DNA of 12,500 nucleotides. Source: Eimeria necatrix (taxonomy: Eukaryota > Apicomplexa > Conoidasida > Eucoccidiorida > Eimeriidae). The notes beneath the pieces were generated by a model. It searched no databases. It was not told where the DNA came from and saw only the letters and a list, made by a program, of their open reading frames with translations. Below are positions 1 to 6,883 of this stretch, piece by piece. Both the position numbers and the translations under genes were made by a program. Location: positions 17,501 through 30,000 of the forward strand of contig NW_013652713.1 of NCBI RefSeq assembly GCF_000499385.1, read 5' to 3'. Positions within the stretch are counted from its first letter, which is position 1. The number at the start of each line of letters is the position of its first letter.

Positions 1-102
1 AGCAAGACAAGAAGAACTTTTGGCGAAAGAAGAAACAGCAAACCGCTGAGGGCCTGTGCTGGCGACTAGAACGGGGCGAATTCGTTTGCTGTGAACTGCT
101 GC
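1..102 (-). CDS. PX gene exon 6, partial at window edge
   Basis: Follows a CTG-rich tract ending TGCTGCAG. Phase 0 reads AAVHSKRIRPVLVASTG then PQRFAVSSFAKSSSCLA to the first base of the window with no stop. Not a recognised domain. The plus strand is also open here (3-269) and was judged the antisense shadow. Confidence 0.5.
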
Positions 103-105
103 CTG

Positions 106-143
<38 letters not shown>

Positions 144-1547
144 GCAATAGCAACAGCAAACAGCACCTGTGTGGTAGCAGCCACAACGGGAAGTACAGAT
201 GCCAAGGCAGCAGCAGCTGCTGCTGCAGCTGCTGCTGCAGCTCCTGCTGCTGAAACAGCGTCTCGTTGAAAGTTTTCGTTCTGCTGCTGCTGCTGCAGCA
301 GCAGCAGCAGCAGCAGCAGCTGCTGCTGCTGTTTACCTGTTCAGTCAGGCATAGGAAGTTCAGCAGCTCCTCTGATGTTCGAGTGTCTGGGCGGCGCAGC
401 AGCTCCTGCAGCAGCAGCAATAAGACAAAACAATGTGCAGCAGCAGCAGCAGCAGCAGCAAAACGAGCAGCAGCAACAGCAACGCAAAATAAAGAGAGCC
501 TCAGAATCCTGCAGTCGCAGCTACAGAAGTCGCTAGTTAGCTCAGTAACTTGCTAAATGGCTAGCTACCTGGCTAGCTAGCTATCTAGCTAGCTGTCTAG
601 CTAGCTGTCTAGCTAGCTAGCTTTCTAGCTAGCTTCTCAAGCAGATGCAGCAGCTAGCGGGCCAGCAATGCTTTTAGCTGGCTCTTTAGCTAGCTAGCTA
701 GCTAGCTAGCTAGCTAGCTGCTCAACGAAAGTAATGGCTAGCCAGCTAGCTACCCAGCTAGCCAGCCAGTGCTAGCTAGCTGGCTAGCCAGCTGGCCATT
801 GCTTTCACCTCTCGTTTAGCAACAAAACAAAGTACACCTTCCCTTGCAGCTAAATCGACGTCTGGCTAGCTAGCTAGCTAGCCAGCAAGCCAACGTCTAG
901 CTACTTGGCTAGCTAGCTAACTAACTGGCTAGCTAGCCAGCGAACCAGCTAGCTAGCTAGCCAGCTAGCTAGCCAGCCAGGTTCACTGCAGCTCGTGGGC
1001 TAGTTGAAGAGCTACCCAGCTGTCCAAGCCTCTGGAATGCAATTTAGCTAGCCACCTACCACGCTAGCTAGCCAGCCAGCTAGCTAGCTAGCCAGCTAGC
1101 TAGTTGGAAGTACCGCTAGCTAGCCAGCTCCCTCTGGTGGCTAGCCAGCTAGCCAGCAAGCCAGCCACTCCTGCAGCAATAGAGCTACCCAGCTAGCTAG
1201 CGAAGAACTGGCTAGCCAGCTAGCTAGCTAGCTACTTGCTCAGTTACTTAGTTAGCTAGCTAGCTAGACAGGCTGCGGTCCTGCTAGCCAACTAGCTAAC
1301 TCGCGACAAGCCCAGCTAGCTATCTAGCTGGCTAGCCAGTCAGCTAGCTAGCTAGCTAGCTGGCTAGCTAGCTATCTAGCTGGCTAGCTAGCTGGCTAGC
1401 TAGCTGGCTAGCTAGCTAGCTAGCTAGCTAGCTGCTGACCTGCAGGTAATTGAAAAGCTTGTCTTTTCTCTTTTCCAAGAAATGGTGATCAGTCGCAGGT
1501 GGCAGCAAAGTCTTGGGGGGCAGCGGCGGCAGGGCCCCATAGTCGCT

Positions 1548-1593
<46 letters not shown>

Positions 1594-1766
1594 GAATAGC
1601 AGCAGCAGCTCTTCGCACTAGTGAACAAGCAGCAACAAAAGCACCGGGCAGAACTGCAGCAAAGAAACGAGCAGCAAGCAGAGCAAGTGCGGCGACGGCG
1701 GCAGCAGCAGCAGCAGCAGCAAATCAGCAGCAGATCAGCAGCAGCAGCAGCAAATCAGCAGCAGAT

Positions 1767-1798
<32 letters not shown>

Positions 1799-2116
1799 CA
1801 CTTGGCAAGCAGCTGCTCGTGGAGAGCTACGAAATCGCTGAAGCGACGCCATACTGCAGGCAAGAAAACGCATGCAAACAGCAGCAGCAGCAGCAGCAGC
1901 AGCTACTGAGGGCAGCAGCAGCAGCAGCAAATGGCAGCAGCAGCAGCAAATGGCAGCAGCAGCAGCAAAAAGCAGCTGCATTTGCAACAATGGCAGCAGC
2001 TGCTTCAGCTGCACCAGCAGCAGTATTAGCAGCAGCAGCATCAGCATCGGCAGCAGCAGCACCACCAGCAGCAGCAGCATCACCAGCAGCAGCAGCATCA
2101 CCAGCAGAAGCAGCAT

Positions 2117-2159
<43 letters not shown>

Positions 2160-2266
2160 CCTTCCCAAGAGAGTTTGGAGTACTGTACAGACACCTTGAA
2201 GGCAATGCGGCCCTCTTCTATTTCCTCATACTGAGGGATGGAGACGCGGAGGTTGCTGCTGTCCAT
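1..2266 (-). CDS. PX-domain phosphoinositide-binding protein, multi-exon, 3' end outside window
   Basis: Proposed join on the minus strand: 2266-2161, 1853-1802, 1545-1440, 405-337, 292-167, 102-1 (open at the edge). The product is about 187 residues in the window. The PX domain covers roughly residues 5-112. It starts with the strand region LRVSIPQYEE, then the basic motif VWRRFSDFVALHEQLL (RRFSDF is the PX phosphate-binding signature), then the proline loop LPPLPPK, then helix FLEKRKDKLFNYLQ and the closing helix ELLRRPDTRTSEELLNFL. PX domains bind phosphoinositides, typically PI3P, on endosomal membranes; RRF, PPK and the arginine of EKRKDKL are the expected lipid contacts. Phases agree at all five junctions (1, 2, 0, 0, 0). 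An Ala-rich tail follows the domain. The ATG at 2266 lies just after a TTTAGGG array; an upstream exon ending in that array is possible. The PX assignment is firm, the exons after 337 less so. Confidence 0.85.
103..345. repeat. CAG/CTG arrays flanking PX exons 4-6
   Basis: Runs of CAG (103-160), mixed CAG/CTG (208-255) and CTG then CAG then CTG (281-331). The last is an inverted CTG/CAG pair that could form a hairpin across the proposed 44-base intron. Confidence 0.8.
167..292 (-). CDS. PX gene exon 5 (Ala-rich linker)
   Basis: 42 codons in phase 0: a few Gln, then NENFQRDAVSAAG, an Ala run, and LASVLPVVAATTQ, ending at donor CAG|GTGCTG. The acceptor is placed at a CAG of the CTG/CAG run, leaving an intron of only 44 bases. 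An alternative frame with no intron is also open, but it hits a stop in the next exon. Function unknown; probably a flexible tail. Confidence 0.5.
337..405 (-). CDS. PX gene exon 4 (last PX helix)
   Basis: 23 codons reading ELLRRPDTRTSEELLNFL then CLTEQ, which continues the YLQ helix of exon 3 exactly as PX domains end. The acceptor is preceded by TTGTTTTGTCTTATTG and CTG repeats; the donor is CAG|GTAAAC, the best donor in the gene. Joining it to exon 3 removes a 1034-base intron. Confidence 0.87.
406..1439 (-). repeat. GCTA tetranucleotide array forming PX intron 3
   Basis: About 880 bases (556-1438) of degenerate GCTA/GCTG/GCCA units, almost all containing the palindrome GCTAGC, plus a CAG-rich end at 406-480. 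The GCTA motif is identical on both strands, so the transcript could fold on itself extensively. The array lies between two exons that join within one PX helix. A few non-repeat islands (795-860, 985-1035, 1120-1185) are discussed under rejected items. Confidence 0.85.
1440..1545 (-). CDS. PX gene exon 3 (proline loop and helix)
   Basis: Enters in phase 2 after CTGCTGCAG, reads DYGALPPLPPK and later FLEKRKDKLFNYLQ, and leaves in phase 0 at CAG|GTCAGC. The LPPLPPK loop followed by an R/K-rich helix is the PX consensus order. The same bases also read open on the plus strand, without any recognisable domain. Confidence 0.88.
1546..2160. repeat. CAG/CTG trinucleotide arrays in PX introns 1 and 2
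   Basis: Dense CAG with interspersed CAT, CAA and GGC variants, broken only by exon 2. It is open in all six frames, giving poly-Ala, poly-Gln, poly-Ser, poly-Cys and poly-Leu pseudo-ORFs. No separate gene is supported here. Confidence 0.85.
1802..1853 (-). CDS. PX gene exon 2 (RRFSDF motif)
   Basis: A 52-base island inside CAG arrays. The acceptor is pyrimidine-rich (TTTTCTTGCCTGCAG) and the donor is AA|GTGTGC. It enters in phase 1 and reads VWRRFSDFVALHEQLLA, the diagnostic PX basic motif, then leaves in phase 2. Confidence 0.88.
2161..2266 (-). CDS. PX gene exon 1 (start codon and first PX strand)
   Basis: Begins MDSSNLRVSIPQYEEIEEG and ends KLSWE plus one base (phase 1) at donor G|GTCTGC. 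The pattern matches the first beta strands of PX domains. The rest of the open frame beyond 2161 is only CTG repeat, read as poly-Leu, and is taken as intron. Confidence 0.8.
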
Positions 2267-2586
2267 CCTAAACCCTAAACCCTAAACCCTAAACCCTAAA
2301 CCCTAAACCCTAGGCCGCAAGCCCGCAGACGCCGCCTGCAGCCTGGGGGCTTCGGCTCTGCGAAGAGAGACTGAGAAAACCAATGAATAACTTTCGGAGG
2401 GCTTAGGGTTTGGGGTTTAGGGTTTGGGCTCTAGGGTTTAGGGTTTAGGGTTTAGGATTTGGGGGGTCGGCTGTGGCGTACAAAGCACACAGCCGCAGAC
2501 GGGAAGAGCCCGTGTCATGCAGCGTGAGCACAGCCAGACCCTAAACCCCAAACCCTAAACCCTAAACCCTAAACCCTAAACCCTAA
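2267..2586. repeat. Telomere-like arrays in alternating orientation upstream of the PX gene
   Basis: AAACCCT at 2269-2311, TTTAGGG variants at 2403-2466, AAACCCT again at 2539-2586. Two non-repeat islands lie between (2315-2400 and 2468-2536). On the minus strand the first island begins after TTTTCTCAGTCTCTCTTCGCAG, a good acceptor, and could hold a 5' exon of the PX gene, but no convincing donor is seen. The arrays are internal, not a chromosome end, since unique sequence lies on both sides. Confidence 0.9.
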
Positions 2587-3062
2587 TGGCAAGGCAGCGC
2601 AGTCCCAGTTGGCTGCGGCCCCGCGACCGCGCGTCTAATTGAATTTGTTGTTTTTTTTCCCAATAAAATAAATTTAAAAAAGGGAAATAAAGTGCAAAAA
2701 CTGCATAAAAAAGAAAGACACGCGCAGACAAGCTGCTGCTGCTGCTGCTCTCGCTGCTGCTGCTGCTGTTGCTGCTGCTGCTCAACTGACAAAGCTGCAG
2801 CTGGCTCCGTTGCTGCTGCTGCTGCAGCGCGTGTGGAATACAAAGAAAGAATATTTTAATTTGTTTTCTTTAATTTATTTAACGACGAATTCTAGAAACC
2901 AATTAGCTGCAGCAGAAACGATCAGCAGCAGCAGCAGCAGCAGCGGTCAGCCCCAGCCACCGCTCGAGATCCTTGGCGCTTTCTTTCTTACAAATACCCT
3001 TTTATATTTATATTTTATTTAATTATTTCTCTTTTTTAATTTACTTTTTTGTCTTATTTCAG
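2587..3062. other. AT-rich interval with short CTG/CAG runs; no supported gene
   Basis: Contains A/T-rich tracts (2640-2715, 2850-2890, 2985-3060) and CTG or CAG runs (2731-2822, 2920-2945). It lies upstream of the PX gene and could hold promoter sequence or a 3' end, but nothing specific is recognised. A plus-strand short frame at 2586 is followed by AATAAA-like sequence and is probably chance. Confidence 0.5.
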
Positions 3063-3077
3063 CAAAATCGCCAAAAA

Positions 3078-3134
3078 TTAATTCGCGAGGTCCTCTAGAG
3101 CCTCCGCCTCCTCAGGTGTGCATACACCCCAGAT
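3078..3134 (-). CDS. Candidate terminal exon (weak)
   Basis: On the minus strand, after GGCTAG, phase 0 reads IWGVCTPEEAEALEDLAN and then stops; AT-rich sequence with AATAAA follows about 60 bases on. The acidic amphipathic end is coding-like, but no upstream donor of matching phase was found, and the plus strand offers a competing exon (3063-3115). Not recognised. Confidence 0.25.
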   Translation of the reverse strand: MWGVCTPEEAEALEDLAN

Positions 3135-3137
3135 CTA

Positions 3138-4136
3138 GCCTAGGCTCTGCACAGCTAGCTACAGCTAGCCCCAGCTAGCTACAGCTAGCCCCAGCTAGCT
3201 ACAGCTGGCTACAGCTAGCCGCAGCTAGCCGCAGCTAGCCACAGCCAGCTGCAGCTAGCCAAATCTGGCCCCAGCTAGCCCCAGCTAGCTACAACTAGCT
3301 TCAGCTAGCCAGAGCCGGCTAAAGCTAGCTACAGCTAGCTACAGCTAGCCAGAGCAAGCTTCAGGCAGCCACAGCTAGCTGCAGTGAGCTACAGCTAATT
3401 GCCACTAGCTACAGCTAATTGCAGCTAGCTACAGCTAGCTACAGCTAATTGCAGCTAGCTACAGCTAATTGCAGCTAGCTACAGCTAGCTACAGCCAATT
3501 GCAGCTAGCTGCAGCTAATTGCAGCTAGCTACAGCTAATTGCAGCCAGCTACAGCTAGCTACAGCTAGCTACAGCTAGCTACAGCTTGCCACAAGAGTAC
3601 AGCTGGCTGCACCCAGCTGCAGCTGGCCACAACAGGCCAGGTAACCGCAGCTAGCTGAGGCTAGCTGCCGCTAGGTATGCACAGTTGCAGCTAGCTATAG
3701 CTAGCTAGCTGCAACTAGCTACATCTAGCTAGCTGCAGCTAGCTAGCTGTATATCTAGCTACAGCTAGCTATAGGCATAGCTAGCTGCAGCTAGCTAAAC
3801 GTAGCCGCAGCTAAGTACCCTGCCGTGACTAGCCACGGCTAGCTGTAGCTAGCTGACTGTAGCTAGCTTGCTAGCTGTTGCCACTTAGCCACATTACCAT
3901 TGTTGCAGCTAGCTGCAGCTAGCTGTTGGCAGCTGCCAGGAGCAGCTAGCTGTTCGCAGCAGCTAGCCGTTAGCAGCAGCTTGCTGCTAGCAGCAGCTAG
4001 CTGTTAGCAGCAGCTTGCTTCTAGCCGCAGCTAGCTGTTAGCAGCAGCTACACAGCAGCAGTTAGCAGCAGCTAGCCGCAGCTAGCTGGTACCAGCAGCT
4101 AGCTGCAGCTAGCTGCAGCTAGCTGCAGCTAGCTGC
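3138..4136. repeat. 1-kb array of a 10-bp CAGCTAGCTA-type repeat
   Basis: The unit is ACAGCTAGCT with variants CCAGCTAGCC and GCAGCTAATT. From about 3410 to 3545 there is a higher-order pattern alternating CTACAGCTAG with CTAATTGCAG. Towards 3900-4130 it degrades to GCAGCTAGCTGTTA units. It differs from the plain GCTA arrays at 556-1438 and 8441-9104 in having a CAG inserted. Open frames through it have no coding features. Confidence 0.9.
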
Positions 4137-4201
4137 GGGCAGCCCCTGGGGCTGCGGGGAGAGGTCCTGGCCCCCAAGGGCTGCTGCTGTTTCGGATTTG
4201 G

Positions 4202-4438
4202 CTACAAGCGAAGTGCTGCTGCTGCTGCTGCTGTTGCTGCTGCTGTTGCTCCTGCTGCTGCTGCCGGCTGTCTGATTGCGCTTGCTGCTTTCGCTGCTGC
4301 TGCTTCTTGTGTTGCTGCTGCTCCTGCTGCCACTGCTGCTTCTAATTTTGCGTTTGCTGCAGCTGTTGCTGCTGTTGCATTTGCTGCTGCATTTGCTGCT
4401 GCATTTGCTGCTGCATTTGCTTCCTTGGAATTATACAG
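4202..4438 (-). CDS. Candidate Ala-rich terminal exon
   Basis: After an excellent minus-strand acceptor (TTTCGTTTTTGTCG...AATTAG), phase 0 reads LYNSKEANAAANAAAN, continues through AKLEAAVAAG, ATQEAAAAKAASAIRQP and an Ala run, and ends LRL then TAG, 78 residues in all. It includes an ANAA tetrapeptide repeat. Charged and polar residues make it more protein-like than the plus-strand reading of the same DNA, which is Ala/Phe. It may be the last exon of an unknown gene or of the phosphatase gene. Confidence 0.4.
   Translation of the reverse strand: MYNSKEANAAANAAANAAANATAATAAANAKLEAAVAAGAAATQEAAAAKAASAIRQPAAAAGATAAATAAAAAALRL
4377..4420. repeat. 12-bp tandem repeat, about 3.7 copies
   Basis: The unit GCATTTGCTGCT on the plus strand reads ANAA on the minus strand in the candidate exon 4438-4202. 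Confidence 0.9.
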
Positions 4439-4510
4439 CTAATTCAATGAATCGACAAAAACGAAAGGGTTTGCTGCTGTTGCTGCCGCTGCTGCAGCTG
4501 CAGCAATTCA

Positions 4511-4541
<31 letters not shown>

Positions 4542-4597
4542 TGTTGCTGCTGCCGGACCTGCTGGTTGCATCTGGTTTACTGCGTTAAGTGCTTAAC

Positions 4598-4771
4598 CTG
4601 TTTGCTGCTTTCTTTGCTGCTGCTGCGAAGCTTTTGGCTGCTGCTGCTGCTGCTGCTGCTGCTTGCGTCTACTCCGTCGACAAAAAGAAAGGCACGTGTA
4701 CTAGCAGCAGCAGCAGCAGCAGCAGAAGCAGCAGCAGCAGTAGCAGCAGCAGCAAAAGGCCTCAAAGGCAA
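4598..4771 (-). CDS. Candidate Ala/Ser-rich exon joined to 4438-4202
   Basis: The minus-strand acceptor TTTCTTGTCTTTAG opens phase 0: LPLRPF, an Ala run, STRAFLFVDGVDA, a nine-Ser run, QKLRSSSKESSKQ, then donor CAG|GTTAAG in phase 0. The next exon at 4438 accepts phase 0. Both splice sites are strong for this window. No domain is recognised. The DNA is also open on the plus strand. Confidence 0.4.
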
Positions 4772-4774
4772 CTA

Positions 4775-4982
4775 AAGACAAGAAACTAATGCCGTGGGGT
4801 TTCCCGCAGCACCGGCATCTGTCCCCAACCTGCTGCAGCGGCAGCAGCAGCAGCAGCAAGAACAGCAGCAGCAGCAGACTGGCATCAACCTCGGGCCGCC
4901 GATTTTTTGAAAAAACTGTATTGTTGCTGCTGCTGCTGCTGCCGCAAAGAGCACTCTTGTCTCTTTCGGAGTGTGTACCTGT

Positions 4983-5021
<39 letters not shown>

Positions 5022-5082
5022 AGCTGCTCGCTGTGCAGCCGCCATGAGTGCTCTAATTCTGCCTGTTTTCCTCCTGGTACTT

Positions 5083-5116
<34 letters not shown>

Positions 5117-5623
5117 AGCCTCGGCTTTCGTTGCTGCACTGCATGAAAGCCTGCTGCAGCCCCAGGATCCCTCAAATACAGTTGCTGTTGCTGCTGCTGC
5201 CGTGGCTGCAGCTGCTGCTGCAGCTGCAGCTGCTGCAGCTGCTGCAGCTGCAGCAGCTCCCACTGTCGCCGGTGCTGTTGCTGCTGCTGCTGCTGCTGCA
5301 GCAAAACCTGCTGGTGATGCTGCAGCAAAACCTGCTGGTGATGCTGCAGCTGCTGCTGCTGGGCCGCCAAGTCGCTGCCCGCAACACGCAGCCCCACCTG
5401 CTGCTGCAACAGCTGCTGCAGCTTTGCTGCTTGCTGCTGCAGAGCAGCAGCAAATGTCCTAGACCTCCCCAAGGCCCTTTTGCATACTTGAAATGCATGC
5501 AGAGGCAAACTAGACAGCCGCGAATGCTGCTGCTGCTGCTGCTGCTGCTCCTGCTGCTGCTGCTGCTCCTTCAGGTTCAGGTCGTGGATGTGATGCTTGT
5601 GTTGCTGCAGCAGCTTGTGCTGC

Positions 5624-5656
<33 letters not shown>

Positions 5657-5700
5657 GAGGCATGAAGGCTTTGCGCAGCGGGCTGAAGTAACTGCAAGAA
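4775..5700. repeat. CTG/CAG-rich block, coding status unresolved
   Basis: Long frames exist on both strands: plus 4789-5691 (300 codons, mostly Leu), minus 5697-5053 (Gln-rich, with segments such as HAFQVCKRALGRSRTF), and a minus Ala frame of about 5455-4772 (segments SPAGFAAASPAGF and KQAELEHSWRLHSEQLH). Poly-Leu from CTG is unusual in Eimeria proteins, while Ala, Gln and Ser runs are common, so the minus strand is more likely. A minus exon could start at 5691 after TTCTTGCAG and take phase 0 from the phosphatase donor at 6056. None of these can be confirmed. Confidence 0.4.
5296..5343. repeat. Perfect 24-bp tandem duplication
   Basis: Two identical 24-base units starting CTGCAGCAAAACCTGC. 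An in-frame duplication of eight codons in any frame, so it does not discriminate between strands. Confidence 0.95.
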
Positions 5701-5722
5701 GCAGCAGCCATAACGCCACTCA

Positions 5723-5770
5723 AACCCTAAACCCTAAACCCTAAACCCTAGATCATATATTCTAAACCCT
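5723..5770. repeat. Telomere-like AAACCCT array
   Basis: About four perfect units followed by degenerate ones. It lies between the phosphatase C-terminal region and the CTG/CAG block. On the minus strand it reads TTTAGGG ahead of the candidate acceptor at 5692. Confidence 0.9.
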
Positions 5771-5775
5771 GAAAC

Positions 5776-6019
5776 CTAGCAGCAGCAACCTGGCAATCTC
5801 AACACTCAAATCACAGGCAAACCAGCAGCAACTGCCAACAGCAACAGCAGCAGCAGCAGTAGCAGCAGCGGCAACAGCAGCATTCAGCAACAGCAAGAGT
5901 AGCAGCAACGGCTGCAGGTGCAGCAGCAGCATCACCAAAAGCAACCAGCAGCAGCAGGAGCAGCAGCACCAGCAACAGTAGCAGCGGCACCAGCAGCAGC
6001 AGCAGCAGTAGTAGCAGCA

Positions 6020-6052
<33 letters not shown>

Positions 6053-6056
6053 GCAC
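5776..6056. repeat. CAG-rich array at the 3' end of the phosphatase
   Basis: CAG with CAA, GGC and TAG interruptions. In the minus frame of the phosphatase it reads about twenty Leu, then mixed Leu/Val, Ala and Cys to a stop at 5811. Poly-Leu this long is suspicious, so this may be intron or 3' UTR. Confidence 0.6.
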
Positions 6057-6828
6057 CGGGTGGGTCATGGTCCTAAGCCCCAAAATGGCCCTGACGTCTT
6101 TTGCTGCTCTTAATGCATGCAGCAGCGGCAGCAGCAGCAGCAGCTGCTCGTCGCTTTCGCTGCCGCACCAGCCCCCGATGTGCACAAAGTTCTCTGCAGC
6201 AAACCCTAAACCCTAAACCCTAAACCCTAAACCCTAAACCCCACATCCTCAGTGTTGAGTTTCAAAGCCCCAAACCCAAATCCCGTAACCCTCAGGCCTC
6301 AATCACAAACCCTAAAGCTCTAAACCTTAAACCCTAAACCCTAAACCCTAAACCCTGCAATGAAGCAGCGGGTAAGCGACAGCTATTATCCCCTTCTCAA
6401 AACGCTCTTTTTCGTTATTAGGGTTTAGGGTTTAGGGTTTAGGGTTTAGCGTGAACTAGTGCTCAATGCTGCTCTGCAGAGTTTAAGAATTGAGCGAGGG
6501 GGTTTAGGGTTTAGGGTTTGGGGTTTAGAGGAGGCTTTAGAAAACTCCCGTGCTAGGGTTTAGGGTTCGCCAAATTTCTGCAAAGCCATAAACCCACTTT
6601 CTAGGGTTTAAGCCCTCAGCTCGAGAGGCCAGGGCCTAGGGTTTAGCGTTCAAAGCTTAGGGTTTAGGGTTTAGGGTTTAGGGTTTAGGGTTTGCCTCGG
6701 CAGTGGGTGCCAGCCACTAAAGAGTCATCCACCAAAAGAACTTTCGAAAGATCTTTTCGGCATTTCCGCAAATCCTTTACGTAGCCAAAATCTGAAAACA
6801 AAAATAAATAAACAAATAAATAAACAAA

Positions 6829-6883
<55 letters not shown>

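Noticed and set aside
3..269. Plus-strand open frame from the window start (KNFWRKKKQQTAEG ... Ala-rich ... TGA)
   Set aside because: It is antisense to the last two proposed exons of the PX gene, which continue in phase from a securely identified domain.
654..1031. Minus-strand exon-like islands inside the GCTA intron: 1031-987 (RLGQLGSSSTSPRAA), 865-809 (PDVDLAAREGVLCFVAKRE), 689-654 (LKSQLKALLAR then stop)
   Set aside because: They keep phase 0 and look protein-like, but the PX helix continues directly from 1440 to 405, so they would interrupt the domain. They remain possible alternative exons.
556..1438. CRISPR array or prokaryotic repeat
   Set aside because: The repeats are tetranucleotide and degenerate, with no spacer structure, and the genes are intron-bearing and eukaryotic.
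2267..2586. Chromosome end (true telomere)
   Set aside because: The AAACCCT arrays are short, occur at more than a dozen sites in both orientations, and are flanked by unique sequence and gene exons.
3063..3115. Plus-strand exon after TTTTTTGTCTTATTTCAG reading KSPKINSRGPLEPPPPQ with donor CAG|GTGTGC, possibly joined to 4143-4442 (PLGLRGEVLAPKGCCCFGFG)
   Set aside because: Splice sites are good and phases match, but the downstream reading is antisense to a more protein-like minus exon and no start or domain is visible. Kept as an alternative only.
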